A stretch of 64,000 nt of DNA from NCBI GenBank assembly GCA_025526935.1, contig JAHLKD010000029.1, forward strand, positions 1-64,000. Reading direction: 5' to 3'. This DNA comes from Cladochytrium replicatum (taxonomy: Eukaryota > Chytridiomycota > Chytridiomycetes > Cladochytriales > Cladochytriaceae). Under the pieces are notes generated by a model. It ran no database searches, was not told where the DNA came from, and worked only from the letters and a program-made list of their open reading frames with translations. The position numbers and the translations under genes were made by a program. Below, one piece after another: positions 33,968-46,052 of the stretch; within the stretch, counting starts at the first letter, position 1; every line of letters begins with the position of its first letter.

Positions 33968-34210
33968 GGCAGCTGCCAACTGCACTTAACTCAGGTCTGC
34001 TAAAACTGACCCACTCCTTGACCATTCTCTTCTTGAAGTTCGTCCCTGTACGGTGCTTTTGAGCGTTCTGGCACGAGCGCAGTGCTGGGGAGAGGAACTT
34101 TTTTATTCTATTGCCTTGTTTTATTGCTAACTTACACACTGGCGCACTTGTTTTGCTGGCTTGAAAATCCAAGCAGTCTTTAGAGTGAAGGAAAAGCAGG
34201 CGGACAGAAA

Positions 34211-34320
34211 AGCAACGGATTGGTGATTTTGGTGAAGTTTGAAAAATGACACAAGAGATAATCAAGAGCAACGGATTGGTGATTTTGGTGAAGTTTGAAA
34301 AATGACACAAGAGATAATCA
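34211..34320. repeat. Perfect 55-bp tandem duplication
   Basis: AGCAACGGATTGGTGATTTT starts at 34211 and again at 34266. The two 55-bp units appear identical. This implies a very recent slippage or duplication. Confidence 0.88.
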
Positions 34321-34829
34321 AAGGTCTTCTTGTCATCAACCCGTGCCGTGGAGTAACGAAAGAGGGGCGATCGAGGCAAAGACAGACGACAAGATTTGTC
34401 GAGATCACAGAGCGGAGGCGGAAAGGCGAGATCGATTGGTACGTGCAAAAGAAATGAGGGCCAGAATTTCTTGTTTAGACAGCAAGCTCGCGTAAGCACC
34501 CCGCATGCAGTCACCCCGACTGGCCTAAGTCATCACGTTGATGAAGAAGGGTGAACGTTAGCCATCCCTCCGTGTGGGACGGAAACCAAAGCCCCAAGGC
34601 AGAGCAGACGTCTCAAACAAGGTATCAACCAAAATGTCGGCATCCACTGCGATGCTTCTGGGGCACATTGTCGCAATCCTTAGGCTTCTGAACGCCGAGA
34701 TGAAAGTGGGAGCCTCGAGATGTCCCCACTGTCATCCCCGGGCTCAAGCACGCGGAAAGAGACTATGATCCCAGAGCACCAGCGACAGAGATAGAAAAGG
34801 CACCATGTGTAGGGAACGGGACGCTTACC

Positions 34830-36020
34830 TGCTGTGGTGGCCTCTACCAACTTTCGCGTAAGGAGTTCGTCCAGCTGCTTCAGCTCCTCGTCGGACTTGT
34901 TCTTCACGTCATCGTGAGTCGTCATTCCTCAGATGCTGGCTCGGGGACCACTGGCACCGACGTGTCTTCATCAGACCGGGACTTCTTCGTCGCCTGCAGC
35001 ACACAAGCATGCTTGAACTTTGTCAGATCCTGAACTCCCATCGAATCCACAGCCGCACCCAACAGCGTGGGGATATATGTCATGAAGCCCACAAACCAGC
35101 AGTCCTTGAGCAAAGTGTTTGCGTATTCGGCATCAATATCTGTTGGTCACGACTCGTCGTGCTCCGCTAATTCCTCCTCGAAGATCGGCGTGTTGGGATC
35201 TTCCACTTTTGAAAGTCTGCCTTGAAGAGCTTCCTCAGCATCGCCTGTGCGCACACCTCAGGCGGGTCGCTCTGGTGGAGGTATCGCTTTCGTACCATTT
35301 GCCAGACTTCGAACGAGTACAGTTCTCCCAGCAGTTTTCCCATGTCGAAACTCTTCTTGTTCTCGATTCCGTACTGCAGCACAAATCACGTTGGTCACAC
35401 CGTTGTGAAGCAAGTCATAAGCGAGATCGGGGTCGTTGGGCTTGTCCAGAAGGGGAAACGTGTGTGCGAATGCTCTACCCACTGTGAATGGAAGTTGTCC
35501 ATCAGATACGAAAAGTTACGCATGGCGATCTCGGAGCGCTTTGCGGGTGTACCCAGAATCTCGGACCAGTCGACGAATGCCAATACTAGCGAGGTACTCT
35601 TGGAGCGTTGGAGCGTACATTCGCAAAATGGTGGATATTCGCCTGTCTTCAAAGACTGGGATGACATTGACAATCTCCTGGTGTGTGCCTGGAGTCACGA
35701 GCTTTGTGCTGCTATCGGCAGAGCACACGATCACGTCTGCCAATAACACATGGCAGTCCATGAAGCAGCCGGAAGCAGATCACTAATAAGAGCCTTGGTG
35801 TAATCTCCCATTGATCCTTCGAAGAAGAATGAACACAAGGGAACAGAAAGGAACAATAATATACATACCAGACGAATCGACAATGAGGATCACAGAAGTG
35901 AGTTTGCTCTCTTCTTGCCAGAAGCCGTACCCATTTCCTCATCACTCCACACGACCCGTCGCATGTAGCCCTGGTGTGTTCTGAAGAAGTCGCACATTGT
36001 TGTTGCACTGGTAGCCATCA
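34830..36020 (-). pseudogene. Decayed von Willebrand A (vWA) domain gene
   Basis: Minus-strand open pieces make sense only as parts of one broken protein. Near 35880-35900 a frame reads KLTSVILIVDSSG and, across a GT-AG intron, continues SMGDYTKALISDLLPAA. Together these give the MIDAS metal-site motif DxSxS of vWA domains. Downstream pieces are LADVIVCSADSSTKLVTPG, TILRMYAPTLQEYLASIGI, NFSYLMDNFHSQWVEHSHT, DPDLAYDLLHNGVTNVICAA and VGFMTYIPTLLGAAVDSMG. At least two single-base frame breaks (before KLTSV and around 35515) plus in-frame stops separate them. Some breaks could be unrecognised introns. vWA proteins of this kind bind protein partners through a metal ion. The specific family is unknown. 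Confidence 0.6.
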
Positions 36021-36306
36021 TCTCTGTGGTTGAATCTGATTTTTGATTCTGTGGGGGTTGCTGTGCCTTACAAACGAAATTTGATGCTAAGACACCCGAA
36101 AGAGTTTCAGGCCGAATCGCAGCTAAAAATTGTATCGAGGACCACCAATTTGCTTACTACGCAAAACAAAATCCTTATTCATTGTCCAAGAGATCTCAAA
36201 AAAGAAAATGATGGGAAAGGAAAATTGAAAAAAAAATTCTATGCCGATGATGGTATGCTGTTTACCGCTAAACAAACCCAAATTTGGAAAAAGCAAATGG
36301 CCGAAT

Positions 36307-39300
36307 CTACATCGGGGGAACTTCATCGTACTCCAACGAGGTCGGAAACACAAAGCGCGGGACCACCACGTCGAACGGTGGTCCGGTGGGAGACTGGATG
36401 CTTCCAGGGACAAAGGTGAATTTACCCTCCATCCACACGCACGGGTCGTCAATTTCGTCGGGGCAGTAGGAAGAATATTCGAAGAACGGAGTGTTTACTG
36501 TTACCAACATAACAGGCATGAGCAAATAGCGAATGGAAAGAAGTTAATCTGTTGCACTCACCGTTAAAAATCGGAAATTGCCCGACAACCCCTTCGCCTT
36601 CTACAACCTGCGTCGCCCCAGACTTATACCGAATGTTCCAGTGCCGCGAAACAAGCTGGCACTGAGTTGCCGGTATAGGCGTCTGTAATATAAACGTGCT
36701 CATCATGTCCGCCAAGAACACAAGCAGCTCCCATGTGCTTTGCAACGCGACCGACGGCGCTGAAGTCTCAACAGCCATTCCGAGTGCTTCGGCTGCAGCG
36801 GTTGGGATGGTCATCATGAAGGGGTGACGGGATTGCGGGAAGGGGTGGCAGTGTGAGCTCTTGTCGATCAGTCGATTTGCAGAGTTCATCACGAGCGCTT
36901 CCAATGCCGACAAATCGATCAGCGGGCTTGTTGCCGTTCCTTTATACTCCGGGGACATCAGGTCGCTGTACGCCTGTTTGAGTTTGAGGGTTCCGGATCC
37001 AGTAAGACGTCCCTCATGATCAAAAGAATCGTACATGAACCGCAGTCGAAGCCTGTACGCCTTCTTGGTGCTATCGCTACCTTCAAGGGAGCTCAAGGTT
37101 GAAGATGTAACTTCTATCCCGTTTGTATTGGCGAAACCGGACCCGTTGCAAAAGTTTGGAAACATCGAGAGGGTGTTGATTGGGATACTAGAAGAGGGGT
37201 ATCTTGGTGTCGGCATTGGAGGGGGCAATCGATCCAGCAGCCAGTGAAGTGATTTCAGCTCCTGCTGCAGGACTCCAGCAGTCTTTTCGTTCATGAACCT
37301 TCCAGGTGCTGAAAGCAATGCACGTCGTTGCTTTATCGCCCTTTGGATTTTGCTCCCAATCGATAGAAGTTCAAACCACTCCTCATTTCCAAGTACCATC
37401 TCACGAGCAGCGGTTTGGGGCGATGCTCCAATAGAATAAAGCCCACGTTCAAGGTCCGTAACATATTTGTAGAGGAATTGTCCAAAGTTGCCATGGTCTT
37501 GGTATGTTCTGCTCACATCTGCAGTGAATTTAGCAAACTTCCAAAGAGAGTTCGATCAACAACCCACCATCCATTTGTATAACTCGCCAAAGCAAGTTCC
37601 GCCGGTGGTATTCAGAGCAAGAAACGACTAAAGACAGCGATTTTCCCGTGCGTCGACATGTGGCAAAATTGAGAACGCCCAGGTCACATAGTTTCTCGAC
37701 ACGAAGCTTTTTGGATGGTCGCATTTGGAGTGACATATAGTCATCTAAAGAGCAGATAAATTAGGACGTCGGCTCAAAACATCTGCTTGGTCATACCGTA
37801 ACAAAGGTATGAGCCAAAAAGTCCAAATGGAGAATGACCAGGATGTCTCTGACCATCTCGGAACAGATGGTAGAACAACACCAACTCCTTCAAGCTCCGA
37901 GACGCTCTATTCGGCATAAACTGGAACTTTCCAAACATCCACACCTTTTCATCGAAAAACGCCTCATATGAATCCGCGCGCTGAGCTGCAGGGTAGTCGT
38001 CCCAATGTTTCTCCTTGAGATGCCGTCTAGAATGAGCTGCTCGAGATCTAGTCGTTGTTTCAACTGTAGCCTCCTCCATCGATTCGTCTTCTTCCACGTT
38101 TGTCAATACTTCGGAATCAGAATCTCCGTCTTCGAAGGTCATTGGATCGGTTTCGATGCGATCATCAACAAACATGTCATCCGCTTCAGACACCTTTTCA
38201 GACGATCGTGTCATTGGGGCACCAAGCTGCTTTGTCATAGACTCCGGATCTACATCCCGGTCCAGCAAGACTCTGCCACTAATTTTTGGATCCATTTCAA
38301 CAGAGTGCGCATCGCTGCTGGATTGTACATCTGGCGCAAACCGAAGTCTTTTCGAAGCTGGATTCTCATCGGCCACAACATCCATATCGATAGTCTCTGA
38401 GCTTCTGTTCAAATTGGTTGACGACGAGCGAGCATGCATACCAATGAGGACTTGAGTGACTGGTGCCGACGAGGTCGCTTTCGTGTCGCCCACAAGCACC
38501 ACTGATGGGATTTGCAGCACTGGGCGACTGGCGTCACGCGACAACGGCACAAAGTAATCCAAGCGTTGTGCAAGGATGTCCGATTGAACTTCGCGAGAAG
38601 GGGACATTGTGATTTCGGACGTGTCCGAAATGGGAGTCGTCTCGTTTGGTGAAGTTAGTTGGACTGAGGTGGGTGACGGAAATGTGCTATGACTGGCTGA
38701 TGTCGAGGGGTCACCCTCCCGACTCCAGCCCTCAATGCCTGGATCCACTCCATCCCAACGCCCTCCTCTAACATCGACATGCATTTGACTCGATCCAGAA
38801 CTCCCAGACAAAGCTCCCTCGGTTGTGCTGATTTGCAGGTAGACTGATTTTTGGCTCAAACGCCGCCGTGCAGTTTCATCCGTCAGCTGAATTCTACGTT
38901 TCTTTATTGCGGGTGAACATCCTTGGACAGATCGCCAACCCATCCCAGGAAACGTCAGAGATGCGAACGCCTCAGGCAAATGTCTGAACAGCCACTTTTC
39001 CAGTCTCCGCGATAGGTGCTTGATCCGCGGGTATACATCCCAAAAGCCCCTATACAAAGTCGCATGCGAGGTGTAGAGCAAACGAAGCTGCGGCACTCCG
39101 GACGGAAGAGTAAGCTGGATTTCTGGTGCGAAGTCAAGGAGAAGAGGTAGTTGAAGCAGTTTCCAGCAGTGTGATCGCTGTTGCACGGACGGTAGTCGCT
39201 TGGAAACATGGGGTGACCTGCCTCGAGACGACCCTCGAGATGACTCTGAGTGAGCGTAGCTCGACTCCGACCACCTGGAGGAATCTACCGACGAGCTTCG

Positions 39301-39760
39301 CGTCGTGTCTCTCGATACTCCGCGAGGGGATACTGCAGATACTTCGAGAAGGAGGCCATTATCGTCAAAAGGAAAAGAACTCCCCGCGGCCTCTAATGTT
39401 TCGCGGCAAAGCCTCCAAAGCAAGTTGTTGTTGAATGGAAGTGCCGTCACATCCAAGAATGTATCAGGGGTCTGAACAAGAGATTGCTGCGCGGCCACCA
39501 TGAGCAAGGCGACGTGCCGTACTAGCACGTTGGGGTCCAGGGGGACCTCTATGCCAGCATTCAAGCAGAACTTTAACCAGAGAGAGTCATCGTTCGACAC
39601 TCTGAACCAAAGTCGGTTAACCTGCAATAAACAGTTCAGTATTTTCGCAACGAGGCCTGCATTGACAACCACATACCTGGCCAGCAACGCACAGCTGTCC
39701 AGCCGTGTCGAAGTGGCCGAACACCTGTGCCAGCAGCTCTGGTGCCAGTACCGCAGCCAT
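36307..39760 (-). CDS. FBXO3-like F-box protein with SMI1/KNR4-like and ApaG domains
   Basis: Five exons (39760-39677, 39621-37797, 37744-37568, 37518-36562, 36497-36307) with introns of 49-64 bp join in phase to 1077 residues. The N-terminus is an F-box (LAPELLAQVFGHFDTAGQL then VNRLWFRVSNDDSLWLKF). A long Ser/acidic-rich insert follows. Then comes a region like the SMI1/KNR4 domain of FBXO3 (LVLFYHLFRDGQRHPGHSPF, LFGSYLCYDDYMSLQM). The C-terminus is an ApaG domain (CQLVSRHWNIRYKSGATQVV, EGEGVVGQFPIF, FEYSSYCP, VWMEGKFTFVPG, FDVVVPRFVF). Human FBXO3 has the same order in 471 residues. F-box proteins recruit substrates to SCF ubiquitin ligases through Skp1. The insert of several hundred residues is the main difference. 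Confidence 0.9.
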
Positions 39761-40032
39761 GTATTTCGATCTTTGATTTGTCAGCAAACTCTGCGAGAAT
39801 CGGCTCGCGTGGGGGCAACAAATCACGAAATAAATAAACAATCAAATATTATTTAACTATTTATTGCCAACAAATCATTTGGATCGGATCGGGTGGTGGC
39901 TGTGCCCGGACATTACGTCTGCCCCAGGTGAGTTGCATATAATATAACATATAGTAATGTATCAGGACCCTTTCTCGGCTCGGCTTTGGCGGTACCGCTT
40001 TTTTTTTATTCTGATCGCATCATATCTCAAAT

Positions 40033-43000
40033 TCAGATCGCAAGGGCAACCATACGCACTCGCTCGTAAAACAGCATGTAGCAGTGCTCAGACCCATGGC
40101 TGTACACCTCTCGCGCGTCGTGTACCAGGTCCACTCGGTCATCTGATATCCGAAACCATCGATCCCTGGTATCCACATCATTATCATCATCCCAAAATTC
40201 TTCATTCCCCTTCACAGTTTTGGACCTTCGCTGCGCACCATCCCCACGTCGCCTCCTCAATCCTTCTGAACTTGTGTTGTCATTGGTGTTGGCGATCACA
40301 TTCGTATCCTGATCCGACGAACTTGAATACCCCCACCCACCAGAAGATGATTCCAACGTTGTCCTTCCATTCTCCATAGATAAATAATCAATGATACTAG
40401 CTACTGTACTCTCGTCAGCCTCCATCTCCCGACGGATCCGTTCCGGCGCTCTTCGGTATGTTACAAAATGCCCCGAATCATGCATTCCGTAGTGAACCAC
40501 CACCGCGTGTAAACGGTACAAGTACGGATACTCGATCGGATCAAGCGCTTTTGACGAATTAGATTCGCTCGTAGTTACATCAGGAGATTTCTTTGCCGGT
40601 GCTGCTTTTGGTCCTACCGATCCATTCAACTTTGCCGGAAGTTGTGCACTTGCCTCCGGAGTTGGAGCTGATTTACTTTCCTGCAGTGCACTTGAGAGCT
40701 TTCCATCCATATTTGGCACACATGCATCCATGTAGCCATCTCCTTTTTCTCCTCCGTCAGATTCAGGGACATGTGAATCACCTGTCAATGGAACGGAATT
40801 GTTCTCAAGATCTTGTTCGATATGATTGTCCGGTGGGGGAGCCGTTTGGAATGTAGTTACTGAACTAGCAATGCTGGAATCGTCCCCATGCGGTAAACTG
40901 TTCACATTAGTGGATCCGGTACTGTATCCCCGTTCCTCCAAGGTCGAATCGTCACTAGAATACGTCTCTCTGCCATTTGGCGAACCAACCTCTTCAAGCA
41001 CTGGTCCATCGCGGTCCGTATGTACAACTTCAACCTCATTTCGTTTCCGTGGAATCCGAACAATGCCGTACGGTAGACCGTTCGCCATTTTTGGTCGCAT
41101 CATGCCTTTCTTTCCCTTCTCTCCATTGATCGTCGACACAAACGATGACGATTCGACACAAAACGGTGCAATGTCCAGAAAATCGCTAAACATGACCTGA
41201 GTCGAGTTTTTATACGCGTGTGATGCGTGAAAGACGGAGCGGTTCATGTGGAGGCATAAGCATTGTGGCGGCTTTGCGATCATGACCTGCTTTGTGCTCG
41301 GGCTGGCCACTTTGACGAGCTTCACAGTTGGTGGCTTTATTGTGACGCAGAAATTATTATTACTTCCGAAAGGATGTTATCACAACTCACTAGCTTTGCT
41401 TCGGGATCGAATCTCGCAGCATTTTTCAGAAATTCGAGATCTTTTGACATCTGAACGAACAATTCCAACTCCTTACGTATGCTATCCTCAAGCTTCTTTG
41501 CCTTTTGCTGTAGCGACTTGATTGACGGCTGGGAGTTTTTCGTTGGTTTTGATTTCGCTTTCTCGACCTTCTCCTCTGCTACATTCGAGCTCCACTCATC
41601 CTGCTGCTCATCAACATGATTTGCTGCGACTTTCGCCTGACGCTTCTTGAGAGACTCCTTCATTTCTTTCAGCTCGTCTCTCAATCCATCCATCTGTGCC
41701 TTTTTGCGTTCAATATCGCGTTCCTGCTTCTTCTGCGTTGCAAGCATAGAACACGATTCGCAAGTCCAATCTTGTAGCACCTCTGGGGATACATAAGCTC
41801 GAAGTACTGCCTCAATACTAGAGGCTTGATACGGCTAAAATGTACAGCAGAATGAGAAATCATGATGAAAAATGTGAGAAAATCTTAATCGCACCGAGTT
41901 TGGTACAGTCAAAGAAATGTTGTCGAAAGTGAAATGCCTGACTGGAGTCTGAAATAGTACAAGCGGAAGGTGAGAAAATTGCCTTCAGTAAATAGTTCAC
42001 ACACCTACCGTGTATTTACACCTTGAACATGTCACTTTCTGCGCAACCAATCCTGTGAGAGGATTCTTCAATGACGCAAGACTCCCCAATCGCATCGGTC
42101 GGCCCAGATGCATAACCGTCCTTCCCGCATCTCCACGAACGCCATTTGCCGTGGACGTTTCTCCATGCTTATTGGCTTTCGATCTTCTCTGCGCTTCAAA
42201 ATCCTTCCGCAAACGCATAACAGAGTTTGACCTCGGTGCAAACTCTGCCATGATTTTTGGGAGATATTTTTCCATCCCGCCACCAATACTGGATCCAGAT
42301 GTATCAGTGCTTGCGATTCGAAGGTGCGCTTCGTTCTGGATTGATTGCTTCACAAGATCAAAGTCGAAAAGAGATGTTACGATCGGCGGGGAAGGCTCCT
42401 CCTCTTTAGTGAGATTCTGCGAGACCAGTTGCATGAACTCTTGTGCGTCCTATTTAACAAGAAGAAGTTATACAAGGTGGAAAGGAAAGGGAAAAATCCT
42501 ACCTGTTGTTCGTAGCAGAGCAGCCGACGCGCATCTCTTCCATTTGCAACAGAAACTGCGTTTAAAAGCGCAGAAGGCCTGAGAACAGATCGCCGAGACG
42601 AATTTGATTTGTTCAACGCTTATCAATAACAAATAGCGTTGAGGAAAAATGACTGGAAGAAATCGATCCACCCACCGACAATAAGATCCAGTAGGGCTTC
42701 GGTTACTACTAATGGTATCTTGCCTTCACAGTCATTTGGATTTGGTACCAGAACAGAGTAGTAAATGAGAGATCGATCACGAAGATACATGAAGAGGCTA
42801 GGTAGGGAAGCGAGAGCCTGAATCTTCTGATCAGGATGAAGCCATATGAGTGTGGGAACAACATCATGCCTGCACGACCGAATTCATAAAGCATGTATTC
42901 CCCATATTGTACAATCCACCAGGATAGAAAGGCTCTGGAATCGCAAAATGAGATTAGATTCTGCTCCTTGATGACTTGAGCAAATTTATGATCCCCACAG

Positions 43001-43300
43001 TCTCAACTTCCAGCCACGGCTCTCTCCCAAGCAATGGCAAATATTACCTTTCAGTCGAGTGAGAGAACGCGACGCAGCATTTTTCTTCTCCTTCTTATTT
43101 CCACCGCTGACGCTCTTACGACGTAGCTGTTCGCCGTACTTTGGAACAGCATCCGCAGAAAATCCAGAAAAGCGCCAGATTGAGTAGCTTGCCGCCACTA
43201 CGACAATCCCTGCCGCTACGACCATGGTGTTGTAATACGGCATGCTTGAGGTGTTCAGATTCTGCGACGATGATGCGATGAGGGTGGACCAGTAGTCCAT
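40033..43300 (-). CDS. Membrane-anchored ubiquitin-specific protease (Ubp1/USP30-like)
   Basis: Eight exons (43300-43048, 42934-42870, 42817-42676, 42618-42503, 42449-42009, 41948-41895, 41834-41391, 41334-40033) give 938 residues. Near residue 25-40 is one hydrophobic segment (MVVAAGIVVVAASYSIW) followed by basic residues, as in N-anchored proteases. The catalytic Cys box is LYNMGNTCFMNSVVQALASL and QQDAQEF follows. Zinc-type CxxC pairs (CSRC, CESC) flank a Lys/Glu-rich coiled-coil insert. The His box is YRLHAVVVHYGMHDSGHFV with a final WFRISDD...YMLFYERV. It would remove ubiquitin from proteins at a membrane, perhaps the mitochondrial outer membrane or ER. Intron 2 (42818-42869) starts with GC instead of GT. 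Confidence 0.9.
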
Positions 43301-44390
43301 AGCGGGCCGTTCCTCCAGCGGGGTTGTTTGGTTGGTTTGAGCACAGGAATGCAAGTGTGGGTGGCTTAAACATCACAAATTTTGTAGAAACTGCTCGTGT
43401 CGTTTATCAATGTACTTGATCTCGTTATTGATTTAAGCTGACCATTTAAATAAGAATAGAATCCCGCTTACTAGTCTGAACGTATGGTTTTGTTGAAATT
43501 TCGATGGATTATAGATGATGGAACATTAGCTTTACTAACCCAACCAAACTGGGATCGTTCCTTGATTCAGGAAAGGGCCACCGAAAAGCTATTTCCAAGC
43601 TGTAACCTTCCACACAAAGAATACTGAGGGAGAGAAAAGCCCACAATCGATGATATCATTATGAACATCACGATTGTGAAGTACTGCTATCTTAGGATAA
43701 GTAATTCTGACATTCAATTTCAGATTTTCCGCCGTGTTCTGCAACCCAACCATCCTCAACTACCGGATGAGTGTAGCAATTCCACAACTTAAACCCCACT
43801 CACCAATAAACTATGGAAACCTGAATCCTAGGAAAGAGCAGTTGAAATGCTAACTGAGTGGAGGAAAACAAGTATCTCAACAGATTCCCGTTTTTCTTCA
43901 CTTATCTCTACGAAACTTTGTTTAGAACGTACCCCGAGAGACTGTAGTATCAGCATAATCGCGTTGGAACGCTTGCTTCTCAGCAGCCAACACAAAGAAG
44001 AATTCATATGAAAGACCATCATAGCCCAACAAAAGCTCAAAGAAAGTACCCTAAAGATTACCCATCGCGTTCAACATATGGTTAGGAAAAACATAGACGC
44101 CAGTTATATCCTGCTGACCTCCGTACCCACCGTTGGAGTTTACACCAAATAAATCAGACCGAACCAAGAGACTGCGTTCCTGTTCCACAACTATGTGAGC
44201 TGGGCCGGCCATTGTGATCGCTTCAATACAAGATCAAGAAAAGAAATTATCCCAAGACCACCACAAAAGAACAACATGTGAGATTCGGCCTTGGATCCAC
44301 AAAATCACAAAAGTTCGTGGTAGATCAATTTCTGCCTGATTTATCCAGAGAACTTTTCAACGCGTCTTCCACAAACAGCCAAAACGAGCC
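43301..44390. other. Intergenic, divergent promoters of USP and PP4C
   Basis: About 1.1 kb between two start codons facing apart. Frames are short, and those listed on the minus strand (for example 43828-44040) have no domain. No RNA gene or clear core-promoter motif was recognised. Confidence 0.45.
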
Positions 44391-45869
44391 ATGGGCAGTG
44401 ATTTGGACAGGTAAGTGCCACCCCTGGACGCTCGATTCCAGCCTTCCCTAACGTTTCTCTCTGGAAGGCAAATTGAGCAGCTGCGCCGATGCGAAATTAT
44501 AAAGGAGAGCGAAGTGAAGGAGCTGTGCCTGAAAGCTCGTGAAATCCTCATCGAAGAGTCCAACGTCCAGCGCGTAGATGCCCCCGTTACGGTAGGTGTT
44601 TCCTACCCTCTGGGCGTTTAAACCATCAGGAGCCGAGATGTCTTGACGCTTGTGGCCTGGGCCGCCGATGCCAAATTGCATGAAGCTGAATCGCAATTTT
44701 CTTACTTGTCATCTAGATATGCGGAGATATTCATGGCCAATTTTATGACTTGTGCGAACTCTTTGAAGTGGGAGGGAAATGCCCTGACACAAATTATTTG
44801 TTCATGGGTGAGAACTTGAAAACGAGCTCTCCACTGCCGTTAAAATATCAACAATTATAGGGGACTTTGTTGACAGAGGATTTTACAGTGTGGAAACTTT
44901 CTTGTTGCTGCTGGCGCTAAAGGTTGTAGGCTTCCGGTGAAGTTCGTCACTGACTTCAAGTCTCAAATTTTTCACGAAGGTCCGATATCCCGATCGAATT
45001 ACCCTCATCAGAGGGAACCATGAATCGCGTCAGATTACTCAGGTGTACGGGTTCTACGACGAATGTTTGCGAAAGTACGGCAGTGTAAATGTTTGGCGGT
45101 ATTGCTGCGAAATCTTCGACTACCTATCGCTCTCAGCTATCATCGACGACGGCATTTTCTGCGTTCATGGAGGGTTGTCGCCATCCATAAATACTCTCGA
45201 TCAGGTATAACAGTACAGTAGTATTATTCGCTCTATTGTGGCTGATTGTGCAACCGCAAGATCCGTATGATTGACCGTAAACAAGAAGTTCCTCACGATG
45301 GTGCAATGTGTGATTTGCTATGGTCAGATCCAGAAGGTATTGATGACCCGGCTTTTTGAAAGCAAAACTTGAATACTTCTGCTGCAGAGATTGAAGGTTG
45401 GGGTCTCTCACCACGCGGGGCAGGATTCTTATTTGGAGGGGACGTTGTAAATCAGGTGCGATCATTTGATTCCTATTGGGTTTTCTCTGATTTCGTGGAG
45501 CAGTTCGTCCATCAGAATAATCTGAAAATGATAGCCCGTGCCCATCAACTCGTGATGGAGGGTTATAAGTACATGTTCAACAAAAGTATCGTCACCGTGT
45601 GGTCTGCGCCGAACTACTGTTATAGGTATGGTCTATTCCATAGTGACGCTGCTGGTGTGCCTAACGATATTGTTGTTGAGATGTGGGAATGTTGCTGCTA
45701 TCATGACTCTTGACGAACACCTAAACGACGATTTCAAGCTGTTTGAAGCCGCACCACAAGTACAATCGGATATGAGAAGTATATTCAATCAATTGATCAT
45801 TGTTCCTTTACTATTCAGGAGGCTCGAGGGATACCTGCAAAGAAACCTGTGCCAGATTATTTCCTCTAG
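44391..45869 (+). CDS. PPP4C: Protein phosphatase 4 catalytic subunit (PPP4C/Pph3)
   Basis: Ten exons (44391-44410, 44468-44591, 44717-44807, 44861-44922, 44980-45204, 45261-45336, 45388-45455, 45504-45625, 45681-45759, 45819-45869) give 305 residues; the human protein has 307. The protein opens [19 protein letters not shown]. It carries all metal-binding and catalytic motifs of PPP phosphatases: [38 protein letters not shown] and [12 protein letters not shown]. It ends PDYFL, the carboxymethylated tail of the PP2A/PP4/PP6 group. [13 protein letters not shown] and [19 protein letters not shown] favour PP4. PP4 acts in DNA-damage signalling and centrosome/microtubule control with regulatory subunits. 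The first exon codes for only six full codons, and introns interrupt it roughly every 90 bp. Confidence 0.97.
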
Positions 45870-46052
45870 ATTTTGTGACTGTTCTTCTACACTTTTATTT
45901 ATAGTGTTTTCTGTTTTCTTTTTCCGGACAATACTCAACACAAATTGAAGATCGACTCAAATAGCTGCTAGAGAGCATTACTAATATACAAACCCAAAAT
46001 GGGGATCATGCATGATAATGTTTCAAGAACGAACAAGAAGCAGCAGAGATTA

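Larger units (their letters stand above)
33552..34829. other. Intergenic region with two tandem-repeat patches
   Basis: No supported gene. The region contains the repeats listed at 33872 and 34211. Open frames on the minus strand across the repeats are repeat-driven and have no domain. A plus-strand frame at 34574-34768 is also unsupported. Confidence 0.45.

Noticed and set aside
36449-37516. Stand-alone 355-codon gene
   Set aside because: Splice sites at both ends join it in phase to the F-box exons and the ApaG end; it is an inner part of the FBXO3-like gene.
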